Source of the DNA: Amycolatopsis viridis
GTDB taxonomy: Bacteria; Actinomycetota; Actinomycetes; Mycobacteriales; Pseudonocardiaceae
Assembly: GCF_011758765.1 (NCBI RefSeq)
Contig: NZ_JAANOU010000001.1
Coordinates: 3,224,001 to 3,288,000, forward strand
Length of the DNA: 64,000 nucleotides
Reading direction: 5' to 3'
Below are positions 1 through 8,433 of this stretch, piece after piece. Numbering within the stretch: position 1 is the stretch's first letter; each line of letters begins with the position of its first letter. A program made the translations under genes and the position numbers. The notes under the pieces were generated by a model, which worked only from the letters and a program-made list of their open reading frames with translations, had not been told where the DNA came from and searched no databases.

Positions 1-253
1 GGTTTTCTGTTGCACTGTTCCCGGAGCCTCGGATGAGGTCTGCTCAGAAGGGTGTCGAGGCGGGGGTGTCGCTTGCCGTGGGGTGGCACTTGGACGATGC
101 GGACCGGTGCGGCCGAGGTGTTCGACGGTGTGCGGGGCGTTGGTGAGTTCGGGGTCCGGTCTGCGTCGGGAGCGCGATCGAGGGTGCCGTCCGGACCGGT
201 GGATGTGAGCTTCCGGCGCGGGGCTCTGTGGTGATGGCGAGGGGAGTAGCACA
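1..253. other. No recognisable gene
   Basis: I see no reading frame with a recognisable family, no RNA gene and no clear repeat here. The stretch is GC-rich and leads into a decayed region. Confidence 0.5.
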
Positions 254-376
254 ATGCGCGTGCCGGGCACGCACGAGCTCGGCATCCAGCCCGGGGCTTA
301 CGACCCGGAACTGGACGTCGACTTCACCGCGCTGCGCGAGCAGGATCCGGCCACCCGCACTCGACGTGCGGCGTGA
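254..376 (+). pseudogene. Possible N-terminal remnant of a cytochrome P450
   Basis: A 40-codon frame starts at an ATG preceded by GGGGAG. Its segment DFTALREQDPATRTR resembles the N-terminal region of actinobacterial cytochrome P450s, where an acidic stretch precedes LREQDPV-R-R. The frame stops at TGA immediately after this motif, so no oxygen-binding, ExxR or haem-binding regions remain. It lies in a stretch of other broken genes, which favours a remnant over a functional peptide. The assignment rests on one short motif and could be chance. Confidence 0.3.
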
Positions 377-777
377 ACGTCTCCGGCCCCAGAGGCCGGC
401 CTCGTACGCGCACAGCGCCGCTCGACCCACTCGACGCAGGCCTCGCCGTGCGCGAGCGCGCCGACGCCAAGATCATGCATGACAGTCGCACCGGGTCCCT
501 CTGGCGACGCCCTGACCAGGTGGTTCCGTGCCACGGTGCGGTGGCGCTCTCATCGGCGCCCCGATATGGACGCCATGTTGATCCCCCGGGTGATCCCCAT
601 CCGGCTCTGTAGGGTCCCGATCTGCGTGGCAAATTCTCATTGCTCTTGGCATCCCATTGGCACATGTGCCACCTGGTTGAGACGGCGCGTTACTGTCGTC
701 GGGACGTGGTCGTCTTCGTGTTTCTGGCGGGCTGTGGGGGCTTCGAATGGTGTCGGCGATGCGGGACGCACGGTTGA
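377..777. other. Gene-free stretch
   Basis: No supported gene lies between the P450-like fragment and the TetR gene. The reading frames here are mutually overlapping GC-rich frames with arginine- and proline-rich composition and no recognisable motif. I see no tRNA or other RNA gene. Confidence 0.45.
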
Positions 778-1329
778 TCAGTTGTCGGATGTGCTGGCAG
801 CTGCCTCGATGACGGCCCGGATGAGCTGCGCGGACTGCTCGGCGATCTCCTCGGCTGGGCAGGGCCGGCCGTGTTCGAGCCACCACAGGATGGACTGGAC
901 GAACATCGCCGAAATGACACTGGGCGCCAGCGTGTCGACATCCCGACCGGGGAGATGCTCGCTCGACATGGCGGCGAGCGCCGACCGCATCCGGTCGGCG
1001 AACCACGGGCTGCCCTTGCGCCCCAGCAGTGCGCCGTAGAGCCGGTGATACGTGTCGATGTGGCCGAAGAATTCGGCGAAGCGTTGGCCGGGTGAGCGAG
1101 TGTCGTCCTCGTCGTCGGCGGTCATCTCAGCCATCGCCTCGTCGAAGATCTGCTCGACCAGTTCGTACTTGTCACGGTAGTTGCGGTAGAACGCGGCCCG
1201 GCTGACCATGGCCCGGGAGCACAGCTCGCCGACGGTGACGCGGTCGAAACCGCGGTCCTCGATCAGGTCCACCAGCGCCTCGCGCAGCAGCGCCCGAGTG
1301 CGGCGAACCCGAACATTCGGCTGAGACAT
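778..1329 (-). CDS. TetR/AcrR family transcriptional regulator
   Basis: A 183-aa DNA-binding repressor candidate. Residues about 8-55 form a TetR helix-turn-helix (RVTVGELCSRAMVSRAAFYRNY, seen here in part as TVGELC and RAAFYRNY), followed by a helical ligand-binding domain of usual length. ATG at 1329 is preceded by AAGGAG at good spacing, which fixes the start. It is the only intact gene in the first 4.5 kb. Upstream genes on the same strand are remnants of an MFS exporter, so it may once have controlled that transporter, a common TetR-exporter pairing. Its present target and ligand are unknown. Confidence 0.85.
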   Translation of the reverse strand: MSQPNVRVRRTRALLREALVDLIEDRGFDRVTVGELCSRAMVSRAAFYRNYRDKYELVEQIFDEAMAEMTADDEDDTRSPGQRFAEFFGHIDTYHRLYGALLGRKGSPWFADRMRSALAAMSSEHLPGRDVDTLAPSVISAMFVQSILWWLEHGRPCPAEEIAEQSAQLIRAVIEAAASTSDN

Positions 1330-1816
1330 TCCAGGCTCCTTGTCTCAACGACGGGGTCGGTCGTGCCGCGCTGTGGTGAGGTGTGTCCAGGTCGACGGCG
1401 TGAACGGCGGTCCGGACGATGAGATCCGGCCTGCACGTCCCGCCACCGGTGCATTGGGTGGGATTGCGTGCAGGTGGGAGGCTCCCGGCCGAGGTTGGCC
1501 AAACTCGGCCGGGAGCCCGGTCGTCAACCCCGTGTGAACGTCCCGGTTCCGGTGGGGGTGACATCCACAGCATCCCAGGCGCGGCTCGAGCGCGAATGTC
1601 CGGACGCTCCTCACCGCCCCCTGGTTCGGTGAGGCGCGTTCCGATCTCGCTGCGATGCGCGCGCAGCGACCTCGGCCGGGCACGCGCCCATCGTGGCTCG
1701 CCGATTCCGCGCGATAGCACCTGGTCGTGCCGGGTTGGCTGGCGTAGCGGCAGGCGCGCTGACCCAGCAGCCCTTGGGCATGGAACCTCCAGCGTTGTGT
1801 TGCGTGCATCTGGTTT
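1330..1816. other. Intergenic stretch with one strong hairpin
   Basis: No gene is recognisable. The only clear structure is the inverted repeat at 1480-1517, listed separately. The remaining frames are low-complexity shadows. Confidence 0.45.
1480..1517. terminator. 14-bp perfect inverted repeat, likely terminator
   Basis: Two perfect 14-base arms (1480-1493 and 1504-1517, GGCTCCCGGCCGAG and its complement) are separated by a 10-base loop. It lies downstream of the leftward MFS remnant and upstream of the leftward TetR gene, so it could end transcription of the old exporter gene. No U-tract is visible, which is usual in GC-rich actinomycetes. Confidence 0.5.
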
Positions 1817-2410
1817 TCACGGGTTGGTTTTGGCCGAGCGTCGGCAGGCGAGAGCGAGGCCTGTCAGCGTCGTGATCGCCATGGCGCCGATGCCGATCAG
1901 CGCCGCGGTGGTGTAGGCGCTGTCGTCGGGGAAGAGGTGGCCGGTGCCGGTGCCGCGGCGCGGATGAGGCCGCCGATGGCGCTGCCCAGGGCGTCTCGCT
2001 CTTGACGCTGACGGCCAGGATGACGCCGGGCATCGCGGCCGAGAAGTCGCCGACACCGAAGCCGAGCACGCCCATCGCCGCGGACAGTTCGGCCAGGTCC
2101 GACCGGGCCGCCGCGAACAGGGCGAAGCCGCCGCCGGCCACGACGGCGCTGCCGGCCAGGAGCAGGGGTCGGCGATCCGCGTCCGGACCCGTAGCGCGAG
2201 CTTGCCGGCGACGAACCCCAGCACCGAGAACGCGATGAGGACCAGCCCGGCGACGAACGCCGTCAGCCCGAAGCCGTAGCCGGCGCCGTGCGGCGTCTGC
2301 GCGTACCGGGTGATGAGCGTGAGCAGGAGGCACGGGCCGATGCCGCCGGCGAACATGGCGAGGTTCGCCCCGGCGACCGCCGGGTGCTGCACCGCCCGCA
2401 CGTCCGCTGC
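1817..2410 (-). pseudogene. MFS drug exporter, C-terminal half, frameshifted
   Basis: Reading leftward, one frame gives membrane segments of a DHA2-type MFS transporter (GANLAMFAGGIGPCLLLTLI, then GLTAFVAGLVLIAFSVLGF). The next part is in a second frame (LLLAGSAVVAGGGFALFAAA, then GVLGFGVGDFSAAMPGVILA). The C-terminal helix (YTTAALIGIGAMAITTLTGL) returns to the first frame and stops at 1817. At least two frameshifts and the missing N-terminal half make it nonfunctional. DHA2 proteins export drugs and dyes by proton antiport. A separate forward-strand MFS piece lies at 2723-2985, so the locus has been broken and rearranged. Confidence 0.75.
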
Positions 2411-2424
2411 CACTCCCCGCCCTC

Positions 2425-2670
2425 CGCACTCTCCTGGACGCCGGGCACCCGCCTGGACATCCGCGAAGCGCACGGACTCCTCCTCATCCGCCGCGAAGAC
2501 CACGGCATGTTCACCGTGACCAAGCGGAGCCACCTCCGCCTGCCCGCCACTGTTCGGCACCGCTGCGGCCTAGACCCCGGCAACCGCGTCGTCCTCGTGA
2601 CCGACCCGCAGCGCTCAACGACCTTGTCGCCCATCGCCACACCGAGGTACCGGGCGGTGATCCCACATGA
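2425..2670 (+). pseudogene. AbrB/MazE/SpoVT-like regulator remnant
   Basis: The forward frame reads WTPGTRLDIREAHGLLLIR, then a stretch with HLRLPATVRHRCGLDPGNRVVL. This resembles the AbrB-type swapped-hairpin DNA-binding domain found in small actinomycete regulators. The end of the gene (TEVPGGDPT and a TGA overlapping the next ATG) is in a different frame, so a frameshift near 2610 has broken it. The ATG at 2667 starts MTTPSAADLDAARLLLTRM, which looks like the N-terminus of an integrase-like gene often found next to such regulators. It is cut off by MFS sequence after about 20 codons. The family assignment is from memory of motif style. Confidence 0.5.
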
Positions 2671-2722
2671 CGACACCGTCCGCAGCCGACCTGGACGCCG
2701 CACGCCTGCTGCTGACCCGCAT

Positions 2723-2985
2723 GGCTCCGGCCTCGGCCTGGTCGTCATCGTCGCCGCGCTGCTGGCCGCGTCGCGCTCCATGCCCGAAGCCCCGAAGGCC
2801 GCACCTCCCGCGTGGACGTGGCAGGCGCGCTCGCGCTCGCCGCTGCGCTGCTCCTCGCCGTCGAACGGGATCTGTGGAGCCGGCACCCCGCCGTGGCGGC
2901 GGGCCTCGCCGTCATCGCGGTGGTGCTGCTCTGCGTCGGGGCCGTCATCGAGCTGCGCAGCACGACGCCCTCTGGTCGCGTGCGA
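2723..2985 (+). pseudogene. MFS transporter internal fragment, frameshifted
   Basis: Forward sequence encodes GSGLGLVVIVAALLAASRSM, then, after a frame change near 2812, DVAGALALAAALLLAVERDL and VIAVVLLCVGAVIELRSTTP. This order (a helix ending at a PE-rich loop, then a DVAGA helix, then a helix ending in ELRS-P) matches the middle of DHA2 MFS exporters, about helices 6-8. Both ends are missing. It points opposite to the other MFS fragment at 1817-2410. The two may derive from one inverted and shattered gene or from two. Confidence 0.6.
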
Positions 2986-3179
2986 CAGGTCGTCACGATG
3001 CCGACAGCGGCATGACCACCGCGCGGGAAAGGAGTAGCCGGGATTACCGGCTTGATCACAGCGCCGGTCAAGAGCACCAGCGCCAGAAGACACGCAGACG
3101 CGGCCTACATGCCGCCGTCAGGTTTTGATGTGCACTAGGTCGGCCGCACCGCAGCCGGCACCATCATCGACGAATCCCT

Positions 3180-3821
3180 CGCCGGGGTCGATGCCCGCCT
3201 GGTGCCCGAACTATCTCTATGACGGTGCCGGGCGCCTGGCCGAGGCTTACGTCACTGGCCACCACTACACCTACGACTACACGTCCCCGGCCTCGACGAC
3301 CTGCCCGACCCGCGCCCGGACCCTATGAGCACACCGGTGCGCTGTCGCTGGTCCAGATGGGCGCACGGCCCTACCGCCCGCTGCTGGGCAGGTTCCTGTC
3401 TGTCGACCCGGATGAGGGCGGCTCCGCCAACGACTACGATTACGTCGCCGGCGACCCCATCAACACCCTCGACTTCGACGGACACGGCTGGTTCAGCTCC
3501 ATGGTCAAAGCCGTCACCAAGATCGCCGAAGTCGTCTCCTGGGTCCCCGGCCCCATCGGCGCCATCGCCAGCGGCGTCGCAGCCGCCGGCAACGCCATCC
3601 AAGGCAACTGGGGCGCAGCAGCGAGGTACGCAGCTGGCGCTTTGACCATGGGCGCAACAAAGTACGTCGCCGCAGCCGTGAAGGTCACCAGGTGGGTTAG
3701 GGCCCGCAAGGGTGAATACCCGGTTGGCGGCCAAGGTACCTCGCGTATCCCGGAAGCCGTCGGCAATTCTGAAGATGGCGTTCACCGAGAAGAAGTTGCC
3801 CCTCGACCAAGAAGGCCGTAA
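3180..3821 (+). pseudogene. RHS/YD-repeat protein C-terminal core fragment
   Basis: The first part (NYLYDGAGRLAEA and HHYTYDY) is a YD repeat in one frame. After a shift near 3300 the frame carries the RHS-associated core: MGARPYRPLLGRFLSVDPDE, then SANDYDYVAGDPINTLDFDG. RHS proteins are large secreted or surface toxins whose variable C-terminal tip follows this core. The tip here is about 110 residues, with a hydrophobic Ala/Gly-rich stretch (VPGPIGAIASGVAAAGNAI) and a basic end, and stops at 3821. The shell, signal sequence and most repeats are absent. This is a remnant or silent cassette with no visible immunity gene. Confidence 0.7.
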
Positions 3822-4157
3822 CCCGCACGAGACTGTAAAAGCAAATCGACCCGAGACAAGCATCAAAGTGCTGGATCGCATGGAGGTCGGAGGCCTGTAC
3901 TGGCTGCCCACCGACGCGCTGTCCACCGCGCCCCCGCGTGAATGCCGACGATCCTTCTGTTGCTACGGCAAAACCACTTCTGGTCAGTCGACGTGGGAGC
4001 ACACGGAGGCCTTTACGTCGCGCTCGGCGAGCACCGCGCTGTAGGTTCGTAGAAGTTGCTCGGTCCCCTTGTGAGTGTAGATCGTGACAAACACGTCGTA
4101 GAGGCCCGCGATCGATACAGTGCCCTGTCATCCCAAACCATCGATGAGAGGGCGCCC
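3822..4157. other. Stretch after the RHS fragment, nothing recognised
   Basis: A forward frame runs through this stretch (3712-4044) and overlaps the RHS end. It contains KVLDRMEVGGLYWLPTDAL but no family I recognise. It might be the displaced rest of the RHS toxin tip after a frameshift. No immunity-like gene is seen. Confidence 0.3.
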
Positions 4158-4405
4158 ATGACCGACACCAACCTGCGCCACCTGTCCGCGCTCGCTACGC
4201 CCCCGCGAACGCCGTCACCAGCGGAGGCACCGGCTGTTGCGGCCCCGCCGCACCCGACGTCGACGACTCGTTCGGCGCTGCGTTGTACTCGACCGCCGAC
4301 CGCGACCAGTTGCCCGCCGAGACCATCGCCGACCATCGCGGCCTCCCTGGGCTGCGGCAATCCCACCGCCGTCGCCGAACTCCGGGCCGGCGAGCGCGTG
4401 CGGCT
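4158..4405 (+). pseudogene. Arsenite methyltransferase (ArsM) N-terminal remnant
   Basis: An ATG at 4158 begins MTDTNLR. A second frame then encodes RYAPANAVTSGGTGCCGP and FGAALYSTADRDQLPAETI, and a third segment returns as AASLGCGNPTAVAELRAGER. This is the order in arsenite S-adenosylmethionine methyltransferases, where the CCGP motif and SLGCGNP precede the SAM-binding glycine loop. Two frameshifts and truncation before the SAM loop make it a pseudogene. ArsM normally methylates As(III) and sits with ars genes, but no other ars gene remains here. Confidence 0.75.
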
Positions 4406-4545
4406 GCCAGTCCTGATCCGGCGGAAGGATCACGACGACCTTGGCATCTGGTCAGGTAAGCCTGCGCAGCGACTTCCCCGACCAGAGGCCGATCGACAAT
4501 GAGCCAGTGGAGCTGGGGGCGGGCCGGCCGACCGCCCGGTTCCGG

Positions 4546-5955
4546 TCAGGAGCGGTGCGAGCCGCCCTCGCCGGTGACGGCAATGCGCTCCGCCGCGAGG
4601 ATTTCCCCGGCTGCCCGCACACCCGAGGAGATCGCGCCGTCGATGTAGCCGTTCCAGCCGTCGGCGGTTTCGGTCCCGGCCCAGTGGATCCGGCCGCACG
4701 GGCGCCGCCAGCCGGAGCTGCCGTGAGCCACCCACGCACCGGGCGTGGGGTTGGCCGCGTACCCGCCCTGGGCCCAGGGATCCTCCGGCCAGATCTTCTC
4801 CAGGTACTCCACCGGTTCACCGGCGCGCGGCCCGAACAACCGCGTCAGCGTGGCCAGCACCGCCGCCCGCCGGGCCGGTCCGTCCAAGGTGGACCACACG
4901 CGCAGGCGGTCGCCGTAGACGAATCCCACCAGCACTCCGGGCCCGGGGTCCGGCGGCGAGTTGTCGAACACCACTCCCACCGCGTCCTCCCCGTACAGCG
5001 ACGCGATTCCGGACAGGCCCTCGTTCCGCCAGAACGGCTCCGCGTACACGACGTGCACTTTCGCCACATCGCCCATGACACTGCGCTGCACCCAGCGCGC
5101 CCTGGCCGCGGGCAGCCCGGGCCGGAACCGGATCCCGGCGGTCGCGGGTGGTGGTGTCGCCACGACCACCCGTCCTGCGCGAACGGTTCCGCGCGCGGTG
5201 TGCACCAGCACCCCGTCACCGCCCTGGTCGACCGACTCGACCGGTGTTCCCAGGACGACCGCGTCTCCCAGCCGCCGGGCCGCGGCCAGCGCGGGCGCCT
5301 GCGCCCCCGCGACGAACCGCGCGTCCTGCGCGGCGTTCCGGGTCTGCATCAGCTGGTCGAACCCGCCCGCGCTGGCCGTGTAGAACAGCAGGTGCAACAG
5401 GGAGATCTCGCGTGGCTCCACGGCCCACACGCCCTGCACCGCCAGCGCCAGCCTGCGCCGGGCGTCCGGGCACGCGACCTCTCGCGACAGGTACGACTCC
5501 ACGGTCTCGGCGTCCCACGCCGCGGCGTCGGGACAGCTACCGGGGTCGCTGGTGTCCACCCGGCGGGCCAGTTCGTCCAGCCTCGCCGTCGCGGCAACGT
5601 ACTCAGCGAGGCCGGGCGCACCGTCCGGTCCCTCCCCGGTGTAGCGGCGCAGCGCACCGTCATGCCACAGCTCGAGGTGTGCGCCGGTGTCCCACGTCGG
5701 GAAGGTGGCACAGCCGAACCGTTCCGCCCAGCCGAGCAGGTGCCGTTGGGTCGGCCCGACCCACTGGCCGCCGTGGTCCACGACCACGCCGGAGGACGTG
5801 GACTGCGAGAGGATCCGGCCGCCGACGCGGTCGGCGGCTTCCAGGACGAGAGCGGGTACCCCGGCGTCGTGCAGGGTCAGTGCGGCGGACAAGCCCGCGT
5901 ACCCGGCACCCACGACGACGACGGGGACCTGGGAGGGCAGAGCGGTGACGGTCAT
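4546..5955 (-). CDS. Flavin-dependent monoamine oxidase family protein
   Basis: A 469-aa flavoprotein of the amine oxidase family, expected to oxidise a primary or secondary amine to imine/aldehyde with H2O2 release. The FAD dinucleotide motif GAGYAGLSAAL and DRVGGR lie near the N-terminus, GGQWVGPTQ follows, and the C-terminal flavin segment WAGTETADGWNGYIDGA is intact. ATG at 5955 has GGGAG upstream and gives a normal N-terminus; upstream alternatives (5964, TTG 5991) run into the operator. It is divergent from a permease operon and shares a 20-bp inverted repeat with it. The aldehyde produced would suit the ALDH at 12541. The true amine is unknown. Confidence 0.9.
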   Translation of the reverse strand: MTVTALPSQVPVVVVGAGYAGLSAALTLHDAGVPALVLEAADRVGGRILSQSTSSGVVVDHGGQWVGPTQRHLLGWAERFGCATFPTWDTGAHLELWHDGALRRYTGEGPDGAPGLAEYVAATARLDELARRVDTSDPGSCPDAAAWDAETVESYLSREVACPDARRRLALAVQGVWAVEPREISLLHLLFYTASAGGFDQLMQTRNAAQDARFVAGAQAPALAAARRLGDAVVLGTPVESVDQGGDGVLVHTARGTVRAGRVVVATPPPATAGIRFRPGLPAARARWVQRSVMGDVAKVHVVYAEPFWRNEGLSGIASLYGEDAVGVVFDNSPPDPGPGVLVGFVYGDRLRVWSTLDGPARRAAVLATLTRLFGPRAGEPVEYLEKIWPEDPWAQGGYAANPTPGAWVAHGSSGWRRPCGRIHWAGTETADGWNGYIDGAISSGVRAAGEILAAERIAVTGEGGSHRS

Positions 5956-5971
5956 GTCTCCCATCGTGAAG

Positions 5972-5991
5972 ATTCCTGATCCGCCAGTCAA
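5972..5991. promoter_or_regulatory. Putative TetR operator O1
   Basis: Read on the minus strand this is TTGACTG-N6-CAGGAAT. It sits 17 bp upstream of the amine oxidase start and matches the sites at 6081, 7726 and 8434 in left half-site and spacing. The right half-site is the weakest of the four. A repressor bound here would block the amine oxidase promoter. Confidence 0.65.
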
Positions 5992-6080
5992 CTATCTTCG
6001 CGTCGTCTCGACGCGGTCCCCGACCGATCTTTGCCGCACAATGACTCTTGACAGACGTGTGCACCAGATCACAGACTCCT

Positions 6081-6100
6081 ATAACTAATCCGCCAATCAA
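6081..6100. promoter_or_regulatory. Putative TetR operator O2 overlapping a -10 element
   Basis: Read on the minus strand: TTGATTG-N6-TAGTTAT. It lies 18 bp upstream of the GTG start of the small membrane protein and overlaps a -10-like TATAAC (6080-6085). The position suggests repression of the permease operon by the TetR protein at 7793. Confidence 0.65.
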
Positions 6101-6118
6101 TTATGAGGAGTCCCCGCG

Positions 6119-6289
6119 GTGCCCGAGTCCTCCTTCGAGGCTGAGCTGGAACACCGGCTCGCCCTGCTCGAAAGTCCTGACAGCGACGAGACCTTCCTGC
6201 CCGACCTCCCGTGGCGCGACGTCGTCCTGGCGGCCGTCGTGCTCGCCGTTGTGAGCGTGCTGCTGATCTGGTGGGGGTACCCGGCATGA
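6119..6289 (+). CDS. 56-aa single-pass membrane protein preceding the permease
   Basis: A small gene starting at GTG 6119 with GAGGAG eight bases upstream. The first 30 residues are acidic and soluble (FEAELEHRLALLE). One transmembrane helix follows (DVVLAAVVLAVVSVLLIWWG) and the protein ends at residue 56. Its TGA overlaps the permease ATG (ATGA), so the two are translationally coupled. I do not recognise a named family. The position and shape suggest an accessory or stabilising subunit of the NCS1-type permease, comparable to small partners of some transporters. That role is inference. Confidence 0.75.
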   Translation: MPESSFEAELEHRLALLESPDSDETFLPDLPWRDVVLAAVVLAVVSVLLIWWGYPA

Positions 6290-7740
6290 GCACACCCGCC
6301 AGGACCGGCGGCACGGAGTCAGCCGGCACCGACGCCACCCTCAACGAACTGCCCCTGTTGCGGCGCGAACGACTCTGGGGCTTCTGGGGCTATTCCTCGG
6401 TGAACGTAGGCCTGTCGATCGCCACGTGGGCGTTCCTGCAGGGCGGAGCGGTCGCCCTCTACGTCGGCGCCAAGGCCGGAATCGCCAGTATCGTCGTCGG
6501 CTACGGGATCAGCGTGCTGCTCGTCGCGCTCGCGCCGTGCCTGCCCTGCGCGAAGTACGGTGTCGAGCAGTTCACGGCGCTGCGCAGCGTGTTCGGCTCC
6601 GGCGGCGCACGACTGCTGATGATCACGATGTCGACACTGCTCGCGGCGGCCTGGTCGGCGGTGCTCGCGATCATGTGCGGCCACGCGCTGGGCAACGTCG
6701 CCGAGCAGGTCTTCTCGACCGACATCGACAACTCGGGCATCGTGATCAGCCTGATCGCGCTCGTGGCCGTGCTGCTGTCGTGGCTCGTGCTCGCCCGTGG
6801 CCCGGTGTCGGTGGAGTGGGTCAACCGGATCGTCGCCCCCGGGCTGGTGATCGTCACGGCCGGCATGCTCGTGCTGATCTTCACGCAGACCTCGTGGTCG
6901 GAGCTGGCCGCGATCCCACCGCTGGCGTCCTCGGGCGACACGCAACTGGACTTCGTGCTCGCGGTCGAACTCAACATCGCGGGCGGGTTCGCGTGGTGGC
7001 CCAACGTCGGCAACCTCGCGCGCCTCACGCGCTCCTCCCGCGCGGCGTTCTGGCCCAACATGGTGGGGTTGTTCTTCACCTCGGTCCTCGCTGCCGTCGT
7101 CGGCGCCTTCGCCGCACTGGCGCTGGCCTCCGAGGACCCGACCATGTGGATGGTGCCGCTCGGTGGCGCCGCGCTCGGCGTGCTCGCCCTCGCGTTCGTC
7201 GGTTTCGCGAACATCACCAGCGTCGTGTCGCAGGGTTACTCTTCGCTGGTCGCGCTCAAGGGCGGCGGCGGGGGGCTGCTGCGCCGCGTGCCGTGGGCCC
7301 TGATGGCCGCCGGGATCCTCGCGCCGGCCGCGGTCCTCGTGTTCTTCCCCGCCGCGGTCTACGACAACTACTCGCGGTTCGTCTCCTGGGGAGCGATCCT
7401 GGTCGCTCCACTGTGTTCGGTCCAGGTCGTCGACTACTTCGTGCTGCGGCGCGGGCGGTTGCGCGTACGGGACCTGTACCTGCCCAACCAGGAGTCGTGC
7501 TACGGCTTCTGGCGCGGGTTCAACCCCGTCGCGTTCATCGCCGTGGGGGCGGGCGCGGTCACCTACGCGCTGCTGCTCAACCCGGTGACCTACGAGCCGG
7601 CCGGACCGTTCCGGTACCTGACGGCGTCGTTGCCCTCGGTCGTGGTCTCCGGGGTCCTGCACTACGCCCTGACCGTGCTGATCGTGCGGCGCCGCGCCAA
7701 GGGCGGGTACCTTCCCGTGGAACAACTGACTGATGCGTGA
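6286..7740 (+). CDS. NCS1-type (purine/cytosine permease-like) transporter
   Basis: A 484-aa integral membrane protein with about 12 hydrophobic segments. The N-terminal RRERLWGFWGYSSVNVGLS is typical of nucleobase:cation symporter-1 proteins, which import purines, pyrimidines, hydantoins, allantoin or thiamine with H+ or Na+. An internal NIAGGFAWWPNVGNLARLT corresponds to the NCS1 core substrate region. The start at 6286 is fixed by overlap with the small gene before it. Neighbouring amine oxidase, ALDH and acyl-CoA genes suggest the substrate is an amine or N-containing compound rather than a simple nucleobase, but this is inference from context. Confidence 0.85.
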   Translation: MSTPARTGGTESAGTDATLNELPLLRRERLWGFWGYSSVNVGLSIATWAFLQGGAVALYVGAKAGIASIVVGYGISVLLVALAPCLPCAKYGVEQFTALRSVFGSGGARLLMITMSTLLAAAWSAVLAIMCGHALGNVAEQVFSTDIDNSGIVISLIALVAVLLSWLVLARGPVSVEWVNRIVAPGLVIVTAGMLVLIFTQTSWSELAAIPPLASSGDTQLDFVLAVELNIAGGFAWWPNVGNLARLTRSSRAAFWPNMVGLFFTSVLAAVVGAFAALALASEDPTMWMVPLGGAALGVLALAFVGFANITSVVSQGYSSLVALKGGGGGLLRRVPWALMAAGILAPAAVLVFFPAAVYDNYSRFVSWGAILVAPLCSVQVVDYFVLRRGRLRVRDLYLPNQESCYGFWRGFNPVAFIAVGAGAVTYALLLNPVTYEPAGPFRYLTASLPSVVVSGVLHYALTVLIVRRRAKGGYLPVEQLTDA

Positions 7741-7745
7741 ATCAA
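7726..7745. promoter_or_regulatory. Putative TetR operator O4 (autoregulation)
   Basis: Minus strand: TTGATTC-N6-CAGTCAG. It spans the stop codon of the permease gene and lies about 48 bp upstream of the TetR start, close to a TACACT that could be a -10. It is a weaker match than O2 and O3. The position suits autoregulation of the TetR gene. Confidence 0.5.
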
Positions 7746-7792
7746 CTCCACTACACTGGGTCGCGCTGCCACCGGGGGAAGAAGGAGTACGC

Positions 7793-8389
7793 ATGCCGCG
7801 GCCCAACGTCGAAGCGGAACGGCGTGAGCAGATCCTGCAAGCCGCGTGCCACGTCATCGCCGAGCAGGGGTTCCGCGCGCTGCGGCTCGCCGACGTGGCG
7901 AAGGCGGCGGGGTTGTCCTCGGGCATCCTGCACTACTACTTCACCAACAAGCAGGACCTGGTGCGCGCGGCGTTCGAGCAGAACGTGGCCCGGTCGTTCG
8001 CCCGCCGCACCGCCATCCTGGAGTCCGACACCGACGCCGTCAGCAAGCTGCGCGCCCTGGTCGACGCCTACCTGCCCGCCGACGACGAGACCGTCGAGTC
8101 CTGGCACGTCTGGGCCGAGCTGTGGGTCGAGGCCATCCACGACCCGGACCTGCAGGACCTCAACGAGCGCGCCTACGGCGAGTGGCGACGGCTCATCGCC
8201 GGCATCGTCCGGGACGGGCAGGCGGCGGGCCAGATCGGTGACGCCGACGCGGTCGAGCTCGCGAACCTGCTGGTCGCGGTGCTCGACGGGCTGGCGCTCC
8301 AGGTGCTGGCCGGGTCGCGGAACATGACCCTGGCGCGGATGCGCACCACCTGCCAGTCCTTCATCGATCGCGTCATCCTGCCCCGGTAA
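7793..8389 (+). CDS. TetR family regulator, BetI-like
   Basis: A 198-aa repressor. Residues 10-57 carry the helix-turn-helix (LRLADVAKAAGLSSGILHYYF). The long C-terminal domain with WHVWAELWVEAIHDPDL is of the BetI/TetR_C_6 kind, often linked to choline, amine and nucleobase catabolism. ATG at 7793 has GAAGGAG upstream; the open frame extends farther but without a better ribosome site. It is placed between the permease operon and the acyl-CoA operon, and similar 20-bp inverted repeats lie before every transcription unit of the module (5972, 6081, 7726, 8434). This makes it the likely local repressor, released by the amine or a breakdown product. Confidence 0.88.
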   Translation: MPRPNVEAERREQILQAACHVIAEQGFRALRLADVAKAAGLSSGILHYYFTNKQDLVRAAFEQNVARSFARRTAILESDTDAVSKLRALVDAYLPADDETVESWHVWAELWVEAIHDPDLQDLNERAYGEWRRLIAGIVRDGQAAGQIGDADAVELANLLVAVLDGLALQVLAGSRNMTLARMRTTCQSFIDRVILPR

Positions 8390-8433
8390 CCCGAGCCGCA
8401 CGATCTCGACCGGGCGCCGACCCGTCTGCATTA

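Noticed and set aside
3180-3821. RHS fragment as an active toxin with immunity gene
   Set aside because: No complete RHS shell, no secretion signal and no small immunity-like gene follows; a frameshift splits the core.
6048-6085. TTGACA (6048) with TATAAC (6080) as a standard promoter pair
   Set aside because: The spacer would be 26 bases, too long for a housekeeping promoter. Only the TATAAC is kept as a -10 candidate.
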